NCBI RefSeq assembly: GCF_002109325.1
Contig: NZ_CP015348.1
Coordinates: 27,501-91,500, forward strand
Length of the DNA stretch: 64,000 nucleotides
Direction: 5' to 3'
DNA from: Sporosarcina ureae
Lineage (GTDB): Bacteria > Bacillota > Bacilli > Bacillales_A > Planococcaceae
In this document: positions 46,296 to 56,216 of the stretch, one piece after another
How the letters are laid out: the number at the start of each line of letters is the position of its first letter
Position numbering within the stretch: the stretch's first letter is position 1
Position numbers and translations under genes: made by a program
Notes under the pieces: generated by a model
What the model was told of the DNA's origin: nothing
The model's database searches: none
What the model saw: only the letters and a program-made list of their open reading frames with translations

Positions 46296-46359
46296 CGCTA
46301 CATATTATGCAAATGTAGAATTCGTTTTGGTCAAGTCTAGTTGAGATGGTGATGGAACT

Positions 46360-46782
46360 ATGGAAAAGCCCACAGGGAAACCCCGATTGATCATGATCGG
46401 TTTGATGGTTATGGTGGTTAGCGTTTTATACATCACCAGTACGGCGAATGTAGGAGGGGAGAAACAGAAAAAAGAAGAGAAACGCATGCTGTCAACACTT
46501 GAAGAAACACTTGAACAAATGGAAGGGCTAGGGAAAGTGACGGTTTATTTTCATTATGATGAAAAAGAAGAAGAGAGCCCGTTAGCTAATTACTTCTCAG
46601 TTTCATCCGCTTCGAAAAACCAATCGCCACTGCAGGGGTTGCTTGTCGTAGCGGAAGGGGCAGAAGATCCAGCTGTACGAAACGGACTTTCACAACTCTT
46701 AGCCAACGTCCTACAATTGCCTGAACATCGTATCGTCATCGTGGAAATGAAGAAAAGGGGGAATCAACATGAAAGCCAATAA
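46360..46782 (+). CDS. spoIIIAG: Stage III sporulation protein AG, short form
   Basis: A 140-residue single-pass membrane protein. The helix is at about residues 10-27. The intermembrane part keeps GLGKVTVYFHYDEKEEESP and GLLVVAEGAEDPAVRNGLSQ, followed by LLANVLQLPEHRIVIVEMKK: the ring-building motif of SpoIIIAG. B. subtilis SpoIIIAG has 229 residues; the large beta-triangle insertion between the two halves appears missing here. The 3' end overlaps spoIIIAH by 14 bases. Confidence 0.88.
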   Translation: MEKPTGKPRLIMIGLMVMVVSVLYITSTANVGGEKQKKEEKRMLSTLEETLEQMEGLGKVTVYFHYDEKEEESPLANYFSVSSASKNQSPLQGLLVVAEGAEDPAVRNGLSQLLANVLQLPEHRIVIVEMKKRGNQHESQ

Positions 46783-47320
46783 ACGAACAGTTTGGTTTTT
46801 AACATTACTCAGTCTAGTCGCAGTGATTTCAATCTACTACGTGAAGAATGAATCTCCAATGCCATTTGATGGAATTGCAATCTTCACGAAAGAAACAAAG
46901 GACGCAACGAAGTTACTCGAAAAGGAAGGCAAGTCGGAAGAAGTAAAGCCGGTATTTGCTGAATCGTATATTTTCCAGGATATGCGCATGGAGGTTCGCA
47001 ATGAACGCAGCGAAACCGTGCAGCAGTTGACAGAAAAAATGACGTCCTCTGATTTCTCTGCTGAAGAGAAAAATGAAATTTTCAATGAAATTGCGGATTT
47101 AAGAAAAATAAGTTCGACAGAAGCACTGATGGAGATGCAAATTGCTGCGCTTGGTTACCCAGAGGTGTTTGTACGCGGAGAGGGTGATCGCGTCAACGTG
47201 ACAGTGTTATCGAATGAAAGTCACTCACCGAAAATGGCCGCTGAAATCACACAGTATGTGATGTCGAGTTGGGATGGCGCACAAACTGTAAAAGTAGATT
47301 TCGCGGAAACAAAAGAATAA
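46769..47320 (+). CDS. spoIIIAH: Stage III sporulation protein AH
   Basis: A 183-residue single-pass protein: N-terminal helix (TVWFLTLLSLVAVISIYYV, about residues 7-25), a coiled linker (about 65-115; RNERSETVQQLTEKM) and the C-terminal ring-building domain (ALGYPEVFVRGEGDRVNVTV, about 127-146) that docks with SpoIIQ across the intermembrane space. Slightly shorter than B. subtilis (218). The ATG follows AAAGGGGG. Last gene of the operon, with a terminator downstream. Confidence 0.92.
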   Translation: MKANKRTVWFLTLLSLVAVISIYYVKNESPMPFDGIAIFTKETKDATKLLEKEGKSEEVKPVFAESYIFQDMRMEVRNERSETVQQLTEKMTSSDFSAEEKNEIFNEIADLRKISSTEALMEMQIAALGYPEVFVRGEGDRVNVTVLSNESHSPKMAAEITQYVMSSWDGAQTVKVDFAETKE

Positions 47321-47324
47321 TGAT

Positions 47325-47354
47325 AAAAGGAAGTCCATGCGGCTTCCTTTTTTT
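47325..47354 (+). terminator. spoIIIA operon terminator
   Basis: AAAAGGAAG pairs with CTTCCTTTT, with a long T-run. Confidence 0.82.
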
Positions 47355-47590
47355 GTATCTTAAAAAATATCGAACTCATACTATTTTCTATTTTCAGCAT
47401 ATGGGTAAACCGTCTATTCGACAATTGATAACGCATCGACACGATTTTAGTTTAATAGTCATAAAATTTGGAAACTAAACTGTATTTTTCAAGAATAATA
47501 GAATAATTTGTGTTTTAGCTATTCCATAATTGCGGTAAAACGTCTATCATAGTATACGATAGGTAGAAAAATTAGTTAGGAGAATCAGTT

Positions 47591-48082
47591 ATGTTGAAAA
47601 TTCAAGAAATCCGCGAAATTATTAAGTTAATTGATCAATCATCCATCCAAAAGTTCACATTTGAATCAGATGGAGGGAAAATTAAACTAGAGAAAAATGA
47701 TGGACAAGCCGTAACAACGGTTACTGAAGCACCTGCAGCACCGGCTCCAGTTCAGGCTCCAGCAGCACCTGTAGCGGTAGCAGCTCCAACTCCGGCTCCA
47801 GCACCTGAAGCGCCAGCAGCTGAAGTAGCGGCAGACGAAACATTACACAAAATTACATCTCCAATGGTTGGAACATACTATCAAGCTGCATCACCTGACG
47901 CAGAAGCATACGTTAAAAAAGGTGATAAAGTTACAGCTGAATCCATCGTTTGTATCGTAGAAGCAATGAAATTATTTAACGAAATCGAATCAGAAGTATC
48001 TGGTGAAATCGTTGAAATCTTAGTGCAAGACGGTCAACTAGTGGAATACGGACAACCTTTATTCCTTGTTAGAGAAAACTAA
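47591..48082 (+). CDS. accB: Acetyl-CoA carboxylase biotin carboxyl carrier protein
   Basis: A 163-residue BCCP: an N-terminal helical part, an Ala/Pro linker (about residues 46-80), then the biotinyl domain with the modified Lys in IVEAMKLFNEIE (about 127). It carries biotin between the carboxylase and transferase steps of malonyl-CoA synthesis. The start follows TTAGGAG. An accB-accC operon, as in most Bacilli. Confidence 0.97.
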   Translation: MLKIQEIREIIKLIDQSSIQKFTFESDGGKIKLEKNDGQAVTTVTEAPAAPAPVQAPAAPVAVAAPTPAPAPEAPAAEVAADETLHKITSPMVGTYYQAASPDAEAYVKKGDKVTAESIVCIVEAMKLFNEIESEVSGEIVEILVQDGQLVEYGQPLFLVREN

Positions 48083-48095
48083 GGAGGAGTAACTA

Positions 48096-49442
48096 ATGAA
48101 AAAAGTTTTAATCGCAAACCGTGGAGAAATCGCAGTACGGATTATTCGTGCATGTAAAGAAATGGGTATCAAAACTGTTGCTGTCTATTCTGAAGCAGAT
48201 GCAGAGGCGCTACACGTTCAACTGGCAGACGAAGCAGTTTGTATCGGGCCACGTCTATCAACAGACAGCTATTTAAACTTCTCAAACGTCATCAGTGCTG
48301 CAAAAGCAACTGACTGTGACGGAATCCATCCTGGTTATGGTTTCCTTGCAGAGAACGCAAGCTTCGCAGAACTATGTGAAGAAGTAAATATCGAATTCAT
48401 CGGGCCAACAGCGGCAGCGATTTCGAAAATGGGAACAAAAGATGTAGCGCGTAATACAATGGCGTCTGCAGGTGTTCCGATTGTTCCTGGTTCTGACGGC
48501 ATCGTGGACGACGCAGATCATGCACTTGAAATCGCAAGAGGTCTTGGATTCCCAGTAATCATCAAAGCAACAGCTGGTGGTGGCGGTAAAGGAATTCGTG
48601 TGGCACGTGATGAAGACGAGCTAGTCAAAGGCGTTAAAATCACACAAAAAGAAGCGGCTGCGGCTTTCGGTAACCCAGGCGTTTATATAGAGAAATATAT
48701 CGAAGTATTCCGTCACGTAGAAGTACAAGTACTTGCAGACAAGTATGGCAACGCGATTCACTTAGGTGAGCGTGATTGTTCTATACAACGCCGTATGCAA
48801 AAACTTGTCGAGGAAGCTCCATCTCCTGCGTTGACTCCTGAAATGCGTGCTGAAATGGGTGAAGCGGCTGTTAAAGCAGCTAAAGCTTGTAACTATCGTG
48901 GTGCGGGTACTGTAGAGTTCATTTTTGATCATATTAATCAAAAGTTCTACTTCATGGAAATGAATACACGAATTCAAGTCGAGCATCCTGTAACAGAAAT
49001 GATCACGGGAATCGATTTAATTCAACAACAGCTAAAAGTAGCTTCAGGCGAAGAATTAGCATTTAAACAAGAAGATATTAAATTCAATGGCTGGTCAATT
49101 GAATGCCGGATCAACGCAGAAAATCCTGAAAAGAATTTCATGCCATCTCCTGGTAAAGTAACGATGTACTTACCACCAGGCGGCTTTGGTGTACGTGTGG
49201 ATTCAGCAGTATACCCAGGCTACACGATTCCTCCGTTTTACGACTCAATGGTCGCAAAATTGATCGTTCATGCGGATACGCGTGAGCAAGCGGTCGCTCG
49301 GATGAAACGTGCATTGGATGAATTCGTAGTAGAAGGCGTCCATACAACGATTCCTTTCCACGCGAATGTAATGGATAACGAAATCTTCCAGTCGGGTGAT
49401 TTTGATACAAAGTTCTTAGAAAAGTACGACGTCATGAAATAA
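48096..49442 (+). CDS. accC: Biotin carboxylase subunit of acetyl-CoA carboxylase
   Basis: A 448-residue ATP-grasp enzyme that carboxylates biotin on AccB. It shows [19 protein letters not shown] (about residues 5-23), the glycine-rich ATP loop [14 protein letters not shown] (about 157-170), [20 protein letters not shown] (about 226-235) and the [13 protein letters not shown] signature (about 288-300). Length is standard. The start is 13 bases after accB, with AAGGAGG. Confidence 0.98.
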   Translation: MKKVLIANRGEIAVRIIRACKEMGIKTVAVYSEADAEALHVQLADEAVCIGPRLSTDSYLNFSNVISAAKATDCDGIHPGYGFLAENASFAELCEEVNIEFIGPTAAAISKMGTKDVARNTMASAGVPIVPGSDGIVDDADHALEIARGLGFPVIIKATAGGGGKGIRVARDEDELVKGVKITQKEAAAAFGNPGVYIEKYIEVFRHVEVQVLADKYGNAIHLGERDCSIQRRMQKLVEEAPSPALTPEMRAEMGEAAVKAAKACNYRGAGTVEFIFDHINQKFYFMEMNTRIQVEHPVTEMITGIDLIQQQLKVASGEELAFKQEDIKFNGWSIECRINAENPEKNFMPSPGKVTMYLPPGGFGVRVDSAVYPGYTIPPFYDSMVAKLIVHADTREQAVARMKRALDEFVVEGVHTTIPFHANVMDNEIFQSGDFDTKFLEKYDVMK

Positions 49443-49458
49443 TTGGAGGAGAAGTGTA

Positions 49459-49845
49459 ATGGCTGATAAAACAAATGCATCGTTTGTCGGAATGACACCG
49501 TCTGGAGATGCTGCACTCGGACGAGTCCAACTCGCACCTGAAGTACTCGAAGTCATCATTGGCATCGCGACGTCAGAAGTGCGTGGCGTAATTGCCACCC
49601 AAGGAAATTTTGCGACAGGCGTTGCGGAAAAGTTGGGTAAGGTAATGTACGGTAAAGGTGTAAAGACCGAATGGGCAGACGAAGGACTAAAAATCGATGT
49701 GTATTGCATTATCGAGTATGGCCATTCCATCCCTACGATTGCTACGGAAATTCAAAGTGAAATCCGCCAAGCGATTTATCATATGACTTCGCTTCAGACA
49801 CATGAGGTAAATGTCCGTATAACAGGCATTCATTTCGAAGACTGA
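49459..49845 (+). CDS. Asp23/Gls24-family envelope-stress protein (YqhY-like)
   Basis: A 128-residue Asp23/Gls24-family protein. Hallmarks are LGRVQLAPEVLEVIIGIATS (about residues 21-40), GVIATQGNFATGV and GLKIDVYCIIEYGHSIPTIA (about 75-94). B. subtilis YqhY holds the same place after accC and has been linked to acetyl-CoA carboxylase control. GGAGGAG lies 9 bases before the ATG. It is followed by a terminator. Confidence 0.93.
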   Translation: MADKTNASFVGMTPSGDAALGRVQLAPEVLEVIIGIATSEVRGVIATQGNFATGVAEKLGKVMYGKGVKTEWADEGLKIDVYCIIEYGHSIPTIATEIQSEIRQAIYHMTSLQTHEVNVRITGIHFED

Positions 49846-49870
49846 ACGGTTTTTTTGAATGAAATTATAA

Positions 49871-49918
49871 CTGAAGACAAACCTCCTACTGATCGTGGGG
49901 GTTGTCTTCGGTTTTTTT
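49871..49918 (+). terminator. acc-yqhY terminator
   Basis: CTGAAGACAAACCTCC pairs imperfectly with GGGGGTTGTCTTCGG and is followed by seven T. Confidence 0.9.
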
Positions 49919-49965
49919 GTGGCGGTTGTAGTTTTGTAGTTTTATCCGCAGGAGATGTGGGGGGC

Positions 49966-50097
49966 TATGAGCGGTTGAATGTTGTCTATGATCACTCCAG
50001 CGAATCTTATGAGCGCTTGCCGACCGTAATAGAGCACTCAGCACTTGCTATAGAGCGGTCAAGAGTGTTCTATGAGCACTTAATCGAATCTAAGAGC
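49966..50097. repeat. 21-bp-periodic GCTCTAT cassette 3 (reverse orientation)
   Basis: On the plus strand, GAGC (complement GCTC) occurs at 49969, 50011, 50032, 50053, 50074 and 50094, with GATC at 49990 in the same register. Steps are 21 bp except the last (20). The best units read ATAGAGC and TATGAGC, the complement of the heptamer in cassettes 1 and 2. It is less perfect than the other two and has one extra unit. The rest of 49919-50323 carries no gene. Confidence 0.8.
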
Positions 50098-50323
50098 GAA
50101 TCCGTTTATTGGTCTTCATCGCAAGCCCATGGGAAAGCGTACACCTAGAACGTCGATCCATTTTGCCTTCAACCGTAACCACTATGCTACGTCAATGAAT
50201 TTATGAACAACTTGACCAAAAATGCAAACTGGTGACATAAAATCGCTTGATTCTACTAGTTCTTTTCCTGCCTTTTGTGCTATCATTAGGTTTTGAAGAT
50301 GAGCGGTAGAGGAGATAACGATT

Positions 50324-50698
50324 ATGAAACGACGAGAAGCACGTGAAAAAGCAATTCAAACGCTGTTTCAGCTAGACAATAGTGAGATGAACGTGGACGA
50401 AGCGATAGGTTATATCGTGGAAACACCACTGGATTCATTCTACGAACAACTAGTTCGAGGTACAGCGGAACATTTGACAGAAATCGACAGTGAAATCACA
50501 AATAAATTGGAAAACTGGACCATCGACAGATTGCCGAAGATCGAACGTACAGTGTTACGATTGGCTGTCTATGAACTGCTTCATAATGAAGAAGTTCCGA
50601 ATCGGGTCATCATGAACGAAGCGATTGAGCTATGTAAGACGTTCGGTGACGAAAAGTCGGGCCGTTTTGTTAATGGGGTACTTTCTAAATTTAAGTAA
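50324..50698 (+). CDS. nusB: Transcription antitermination factor NusB
   Basis: A 124-residue all-helical protein that with S10 (NusE) binds boxA RNA to prevent premature termination in rRNA operons. Signatures are [15 protein letters not shown] (about residues 3-17), [14 protein letters not shown] (about 76-89), [16 protein letters not shown] (about 94-109) and the final [10 protein letters not shown]. The start ATG lies 7-8 bases after GAGGAGA. Confidence 0.96.
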   Translation: MKRREAREKAIQTLFQLDNSEMNVDEAIGYIVETPLDSFYEQLVRGTAEHLTEIDSEITNKLENWTIDRLPKIERTVLRLAVYELLHNEEVPNRVIMNEAIELCKTFGDEKSGRFVNGVLSKFK

Positions 50699-50775
50699 CC
50701 GAAATCGTCACTACTAGTAGCAAGCTTGAGCTCGATCAACTTTCAATACAAATAAAAAAGTTTGGTGGGAAAATC

Positions 50776-51645
50776 ATGTCTAGTAAAAAGATTGATGGAA
50801 AAGCAATAGGACAAGAAATCCGAAATGAACTAAAAGAAGAAGTCGCTTCTTTAGTAGCACAAGGGGTTCAACCTGGTCTAGCTGTTATTTTAGTTGGAGA
50901 AAATCCGGCATCTGAAACTTACGTGAGAAACAAAGAAAAATCCAGCAAGGAAGCCGGTATGAAATCCGTGCTCACTAAATTGCCCGACACCGTGTCAGAA
51001 CAAGAACTGTTGGCTGAAGTGGAAAAACTCAACCAAGACGATACGATTGATGGTATTTTGGTGCAATTGCCGTTACCTAAGCATATTGACGAAAACAAAG
51101 TCATCCGCGCGATCAGTCCTGAAAAAGACGTCGACGGATTCCATCCGATGAATGTCGGTAAAATGTTGATTGGTCAAGAAACGTTTTTGCCATGTACTCC
51201 ATACGGCATCATGCAGTTGCTTGAACGATCAAACGTAGATATTGCGGGCAAACACGCGGTGATTATTGGTAGAAGTAATATTGTAGGGAAGCCGATGGGA
51301 CAACTGCTGTTGCAAAAAGATGCAACGGTTACGTATTGTCACTCCCGTACAGAAGATCTGAAGAAATTTACGTTACAAGCGGATATTTTAATTGTCGCTA
51401 TTGGAATGGCTAAATTCATTACAGGTGATTACATCAAAGAAGGCGCAGTGGTTATTGACGTCGGTATGAACCGTGATGAAAACGGTAAGCTATGTGGGGA
51501 CGTTGATTATGAATCAGCGGAGAAGCAAGCGAGCGCTATTACACCGGTACCAGGTGGAGTAGGTCCGATGACGATTACGATGCTATTGAAAAATACTGTC
51601 GAAAGTGCGGAGAATAAATTAAAGGCACGTACGCAAAATAAGTAA
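50776..51645 (+). CDS. folD: Methylenetetrahydrofolate dehydrogenase/cyclohydrolase FolD
   Basis: A 289-residue bifunctional enzyme interconverting 5,10-methylene-THF and 10-formyl-THF. The active-site region [20 protein letters not shown] (about residues 37-56) contains the catalytic Tyr and Lys; [13 protein letters not shown] (about 94-106) and [11 protein letters not shown] follow; the cofactor loop is [18 protein letters not shown] (about 159-176); [15 protein letters not shown] closes the family pattern. A hairpin without T-run (51654-51681) separates it from xseA. Confidence 0.97.
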   Translation: MSSKKIDGKAIGQEIRNELKEEVASLVAQGVQPGLAVILVGENPASETYVRNKEKSSKEAGMKSVLTKLPDTVSEQELLAEVEKLNQDDTIDGILVQLPLPKHIDENKVIRAISPEKDVDGFHPMNVGKMLIGQETFLPCTPYGIMQLLERSNVDIAGKHAVIIGRSNIVGKPMGQLLLQKDATVTYCHSRTEDLKKFTLQADILIVAIGMAKFITGDYIKEGAVVIDVGMNRDENGKLCGDVDYESAEKQASAITPVPGGVGPMTITMLLKNTVESAENKLKARTQNK

Positions 51646-51708
51646 TTCTAAACGAGAGACGCTCTTCATGAGCGCCTCTCTATACATAAAAGGGCAGGTG
51701 ACGGAAAC

Positions 51709-53058
51709 ATGTCCAATCAAACTTTTTTAACCGTTCAAGCGCTAACGAAATATGTCAAACGTAAATTTGACGCAGATCCTCATTTGCGAAATGTTTATGT
51801 AAAAGGTGAATTGTCGAACGTTAAATTGCATCCGTCCGGTCATATTTACTTTACGTTGAAAGACGATAAGACGAGAATCCAAGCGGCCATGTTCCGTTCT
51901 CGTTCCAATACACTTCAATTTAAGCCTGAAAATGGTATGAATGTACTGATCACAGGAGATGTGACGGTGTTTGAAACGGCAGGATCGTACCAGCTCTACG
52001 TACAAACGATGGAGCCAGACGGTATCGGGGCGCTGTACCTAGCTTTTGAACAGTTGAAAAAGAAGCTTCAGCAAGAAGGATTGTTTGAACAACGATTTAA
52101 GCAACCCATTCCGCAAGTACCGCAACGAATCGGTATTATTACTGCTGAATCGGGTGCTGCATTACGTGATATGTACTCGACGATCAATCGACGCTTTCCG
52201 ATGGCAGAGATGCACTTATTCCCAGCTCTTGTGCAAGGTCGTACCGCAGTCCCTTCGATTGTCAAAGCAATTGAACAAGCGAATCGCATGGCGAACGTGG
52301 ATGTGTTGATTGTGGGGCGGGGTGGTGGCTCTATAGAAGACTTATGGGCATTTAACGAAGAAGATGTGGCGCGTGCTATTTTCTCCAGTCGTATTCCGAT
52401 CATCAGTGCAGTAGGTCACGAAACGGATACGACAATAGCAGATTTTGTTGCGGATTTACGTGCACCTACGCCGACTGCAGCAGCTGAGATGGCCGTTCCG
52501 GACCAACTCCAATTATTCCAACATCTGAAAAATCAACAGCGGTCCATCTATATGGCTGCACAAACATTGATTAAGCAGTTGAATAAGCGGTTAGAAACAG
52601 CTCAAGCTGCCTATCCACTTCAATATCCGGATCGGCTATACAGACCGTTTATCGAGAAAATTGATGGCCTTGAAGATCGATTGCATCGCAGCAGTGTCGC
52701 CATCGTCCAAGGGAAACGGATGAATTTTGATCGCTTATACGCGGGTTTTCAGTACTACACACCGATTCGACGCATCCAGCTTGAACAGCAACAGACAAAA
52801 CAATTGGAAATGCGTTTGAACCGTGCAGCACAGCAAACAATTACACAACGTCAGCAGCATTTTGTGTCATTGATGCGCATGATGCAAGCCCTGAATCCAT
52901 TACAAGTGATGGAAAGAGGCTTTTCGATCGGTTATAAAGATGATGAAGTGATTAAATCCATTCAAGATGTAGTGAGCGGTGATCACGTAACGCTTCAATT
53001 GGCGGACGGATCTATTTCTACTATTGTAAAAGAAATCATTCCAAAGGAGGTCGAGTAA
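51709..53058 (+). CDS. xseA: Exodeoxyribonuclease VII large subunit
   Basis: A 449-residue large subunit of the single-strand exonuclease. An N-terminal OB domain (about residues 20-100; VYVKGELSNVKLHPSGHIYF) is followed by the catalytic domain with IGIITAESGAALRDM (about 138-152), VDVLIVGRGGGSIEDLWAFN (about 198-217) and SAVGHETDTTIADFVADLRAPTP (about 229-251, positions). A long coiled-coil region (about 270-400) binds the small subunits. GGTGACGG precedes the ATG. xseB follows after two bases. Confidence 0.96.
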   Translation: MSNQTFLTVQALTKYVKRKFDADPHLRNVYVKGELSNVKLHPSGHIYFTLKDDKTRIQAAMFRSRSNTLQFKPENGMNVLITGDVTVFETAGSYQLYVQTMEPDGIGALYLAFEQLKKKLQQEGLFEQRFKQPIPQVPQRIGIITAESGAALRDMYSTINRRFPMAEMHLFPALVQGRTAVPSIVKAIEQANRMANVDVLIVGRGGGSIEDLWAFNEEDVARAIFSSRIPIISAVGHETDTTIADFVADLRAPTPTAAAEMAVPDQLQLFQHLKNQQRSIYMAAQTLIKQLNKRLETAQAAYPLQYPDRLYRPFIEKIDGLEDRLHRSSVAIVQGKRMNFDRLYAGFQYYTPIRRIQLEQQQTKQLEMRLNRAAQQTITQRQQHFVSLMRMMQALNPLQVMERGFSIGYKDDEVIKSIQDVVSGDHVTLQLADGSISTIVKEIIPKEVE

Positions 53059-53060
53059 GG

Positions 53061-53303
53061 ATGGCAGAAGATAAAGAAATGCAATTCGAGCAGGCAATGC
53101 ACCAGTTAGAAGAAATTGTACAGAAGTTGGAGGCTGGAGAAGCGCCTTTGGATGATACGATCACATTGTATAAACAAGGGATGAAGCTCTCCGCCTATTG
53201 CCAGAAAAAATTACAAAATGCAGAAAAACAATTGATTCGCATGATTGATCAAGAGGGTAATGAATCTTCATTTGATCCGACAGCAGGTGAGCCGAATGAA
53301 TGA
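53061..53303 (+). CDS. xseB: Exodeoxyribonuclease VII small subunit
   Basis: An 80-residue helical-hairpin subunit. FEQAMHQLEEIVQKLEAGEA (about residues 9-28), PLDDTITLYKQGMKL and the C-terminal basic helix CQKKLQNAEKQL are diagnostic. It is translationally coupled to xseA (2-base gap, AAGGAGG within the xseA end) and overlaps ispA by 8 bases. Confidence 0.96.
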   Translation: MAEDKEMQFEQAMHQLEEIVQKLEAGEAPLDDTITLYKQGMKLSAYCQKKLQNAEKQLIRMIDQEGNESSFDPTAGEPNE

Positions 53304-54180
53304 GAAACTACAAGCTTTTGTCGATAAAATGATTCCGGAAATTGAACGAGAATTAACGAATCAATTAGCGAAGCCTGATATTCCGGCTGCTTTGCACGAG
53401 TCCATGACGTATTCCATCGCTGCGGGCGGGAAGCGTATTCGTCCTTTACTCGTTATGGCTGTGTTACATGATCTGAATAAAGATTCGGCAGATGCATTGA
53501 AAGTGGCAGCTTCTGTCGAATTGATACATACATATTCATTGATCCATGATGATCTACCTTGCATGGATGACGATGATTTCAGAAGAGGAAAACCTACGAA
53601 CCATAAAGTGTATGGAGAAGATGTGGCGACACTTTCTGGAGACGCCATGCAAGCAATGGCATTCCAGGCGCTCGCGGACCTTCGTGAAACACCACCTTCT
53701 GCTGCGATTGAACTCGTTGGGTTACTCGCGAAAGCTTCAGGTGCACAAGGGATGGTCAAAGGACAGGTCCTTGACATGAAAGGTGAACATCAATTATTAC
53801 CTTTAGCTGAATTAGAGGAAGTTCATATTCATAAAACAGGCGCATTACTCTCATACTGTATTGAAGCAGGCGCTGTACTAGCACAAGCTTCAGCAGAACA
53901 ACGCGAGCAACTTAACCGTTTTTCTCGCAACATTGGATTAGCTTTCCAAATACAAGACGATATTTTGGATGTTACCGCTACGACCGAGCAATTAGGTAAG
54001 CCGGCAAATAGTGATACATCAAGCGAAAAGTCGACGTATCCTTCATTACTTGGACTAGACGGAGCGCGTGAACAATTAAAAGCGCGTCATGAAGAAGCCC
54101 TAGATGCGTTACAGTCTATTGGATTAGAAGAGTCAGTTTTGTGTTTGTTAGCGGATTACATCATTGAGCGAAATATGTAA
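53296..54180 (+). CDS. ispA: Farnesyl/geranyl diphosphate synthase (polyprenyl synthetase)
   Basis: A 294-residue all-helical prenyltransferase that condenses isopentenyl diphosphate with allylic diphosphates. The first Asp-rich motif is in LIHDDLPCMDDDDFRRGKPT (about residues 83-102), with two residues between Asp clusters; the second is FQIQDDILDVT (about 217-227). GGKRIRPLL binds the diphosphate. The ATG at 53296 is preferred over an upstream in-frame start because AGGTGAG lies ahead. It makes precursors for undecaprenyl, quinone and haem chains, next to dxs. Confidence 0.95.
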   Translation: MNEKLQAFVDKMIPEIERELTNQLAKPDIPAALHESMTYSIAAGGKRIRPLLVMAVLHDLNKDSADALKVAASVELIHTYSLIHDDLPCMDDDDFRRGKPTNHKVYGEDVATLSGDAMQAMAFQALADLRETPPSAAIELVGLLAKASGAQGMVKGQVLDMKGEHQLLPLAELEEVHIHKTGALLSYCIEAGAVLAQASAEQREQLNRFSRNIGLAFQIQDDILDVTATTEQLGKPANSDTSSEKSTYPSLLGLDGAREQLKARHEEALDALQSIGLEESVLCLLADYIIERNM

Positions 54181-54314
54181 TTTGAAACCGTTATATTTGT
54201 GTCGTACGTTGTTACTGTTATAATGTAGAAACAAACTACAGCTACTTGATTTGATGAACAATAAATAGCGCGTACGAATGGAAAAACCTACTTACTAGAT
54301 GAAGGTGTGTGATC

Positions 54315-56216
54315 ATGATGGATCTAACAACGATTACCAATCCATCTTTTATAAAAGAGCTCGATAAAGAACAATTGGAAGCATTGGCGGCAGATATTCG
54401 TCATTTTTTGATTGAGAATTTATCGGTGACTGGCGGGCATATCGGGCCGAATCTGGGTGTTGTCGAATTAACGATTGCATTGCATAAAATATTCGACAGT
54501 CCAACCGACAAGTTTTTATGGGATGTAGGACATCAGTCATATGTCCATAAAATTCTGACGGGCCGAGCTGGCGAGTTTGATACTCTTAGAAAATATAAAG
54601 GATTGAGCGGATTCCCTAAAATGGCGGAGAGCATACATGATGTATGGGAAACCGGCCATAGTTCAACATCTTTGTCAGCGGCTATGGGAATGGCGGTTGC
54701 ACGAGATATTAAAAAGGAAAATAGTTTTGTCATCCCGATCATTGGTGATGGAGCTTTGACTGGCGGTATGGCGCTTGAAGCATTGAACCATATCGGTCAC
54801 GAAAAGACGAATCTCACGGTCATTCTAAATGACAATGAAATGTCTATTGCTCCAAACGTTGGTGCATTGCATTCGATACTTGGAAAATTACGTACGGCTG
54901 GAAAGTATAATAACGTCAAAGACGAACTGGAATTCTTGTTGCGTAAAATCCCAGCAGTAGGCGGCAGAGTCGCGACAGCTGCGGAACGTGTGAAAGACAG
55001 TTTGAAATATTTGGTAGTTAACGGAGTCTTCTTTGAGGAGCTTGGATTCACGTATTTAGGACCGATTGATGGCCATGACTTTGTGGAATTGGAGCGTTCT
55101 CTTCAATATGCGAAGAAAATGGAAGGACCGGTATTACTTCATGTGATTACGAAAAAAGGTAAAGGGTATAGCCCAGCTGAGTTAGATAAAATAGGTACAT
55201 GGCATGGTACGGGGCCTTATAAGATCGAAACGGGAGATTTTGTGAAATCCCCTGTAAAAGGTCCTGCTTGGAGTGCGTTGATTTCTGAAACAGTGCGTAA
55301 ATTGGCAAGAGAAGATCGACGCATTGTCGCGATTACGCCTGCAATGCCTGTCGGATCAAAACTTGAATCTTTCGCTGCAGAATTCCCAGATCGATTCTTC
55401 GATGTAGGAATTGCCGAGCAACATGCGACGACGATGGCAGCAGGACTTGCCGCGACTGGAATGAAACCGTTCCTAGCGATTTATTCGACATTCTTACAGC
55501 GAGCATACGATCAAATGTTGCATGATGTGACACGTCAGAAGCTCAATGTCTTTATAGGTATTGACCGTTCGGGACTTGTTGGTGCAGATGGAGAAACACA
55601 TCACGGTGTATTTGACATTGCGTTCTTGCGTCATTTGCCAAACTTGGTCATCATGATGCCAAAAGACGAGAATGAAGGTCAACATATGGTGAAGACCGCT
55701 ATCGATTACGATGAGGGCCCAATCGCGCTTCGTTTCCCACGTGGAAATGGTTATGGTGTACCGATGGATGAAGAGCTTCATACGATTCCAATTGGTACGT
55801 GGGAAGTTTTGCAAGAAGGTGAAGACGCGACGATCTTGACATTTGGAACTACAATTCCAATGGCGTTCGCTGCGGCTGAACAACTAAAAGCAAAAGGCAA
55901 ACATGTCGCGGTTGTGAATGCGCGTTTCATTAAGCCGATGGATACGGATTTACTGGATGAGCTATTTGCGAAAGGTAAACCGATTATTACGATTGAAGAA
56001 GCTGTACTTGCTGGAGGATTCGGCAGTGGTGTAATGGAATATGCAGAACAAGTCGGTCATACAGGTACGATCTTTGAGAGAATCGGTATTCCGGATGAAT
56101 TCATTGAACACGGCGGTGTGGATAAATTATTAATTGAAGTCCATATGACACCAGATCATGTGGCGGAAGTAACTGCAGCGGCTATTAAGCAGGCAGCGGA
56201 AAGAGAAAGAGTATGA
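54315..56216 (+). CDS. dxs: 1-deoxy-D-xylulose-5-phosphate synthase
   Basis: A 633-residue thiamine diphosphate enzyme, the first step of the MEP isoprenoid pathway (pyruvate plus glyceraldehyde 3-phosphate). [14 protein letters not shown] (about residues 40-53) and [13 protein letters not shown] (about 72-84) bind substrate. [15 protein letters not shown]...NDNEMSI (about 143-177) is the ThDP/Mg2+ motif. [17 protein letters not shown] (about 360) and the transketolase-like C-terminus follow. ATG 54315 has GAAGGTG ahead. The stop overlaps the next gene. Confidence 0.97.
   Translation: MMDLTTITNPSFIKELDKEQLEALAADIRHFLIENLSVTGGHIGPNLGVVELTIALHKIFDSPTDKFLWDVGHQSYVHKILTGRAGEFDTLRKYKGLSGFPKMAESIHDVWETGHSSTSLSAAMGMAVARDIKKENSFVIPIIGDGALTGGMALEALNHIGHEKTNLTVILNDNEMSIAPNVGALHSILGKLRTAGKYNNVKDELEFLLRKIPAVGGRVATAAERVKDSLKYLVVNGVFFEELGFTYLGPIDGHDFVELERSLQYAKKMEGPVLLHVITKKGKGYSPAELDKIGTWHGTGPYKIETGDFVKSPVKGPAWSALISETVRKLAREDRRIVAITPAMPVGSKLESFAAEFPDRFFDVGIAEQHATTMAAGLAATGMKPFLAIYSTFLQRAYDQMLHDVTRQKLNVFIGIDRSGLVGADGETHHGVFDIAFLRHLPNLVIMMPKDENEGQHMVKTAIDYDEGPIALRFPRGNGYGVPMDEELHTIPIGTWEVLQEGEDATILTFGTTIPMAFAAAEQLKAKGKHVAVVNARFIKPMDTDLLDELFAKGKPIITIEEAVLAGGFGSGVMEYAEQVGHTGTIFERIGIPDEFIEHGGVDKLLIEVHMTPDHVAEVTAAAIKQAAERERV

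Noticed and set aside
47535-47565. FapR-like operator before accB
   Set aside because: CTATC...GATAG is a short imperfect palindrome and does not match the FapR consensus.
51654-51681. Hairpin between folD and xseA
   Set aside because: Good stem but no T-run; not called as a terminator.
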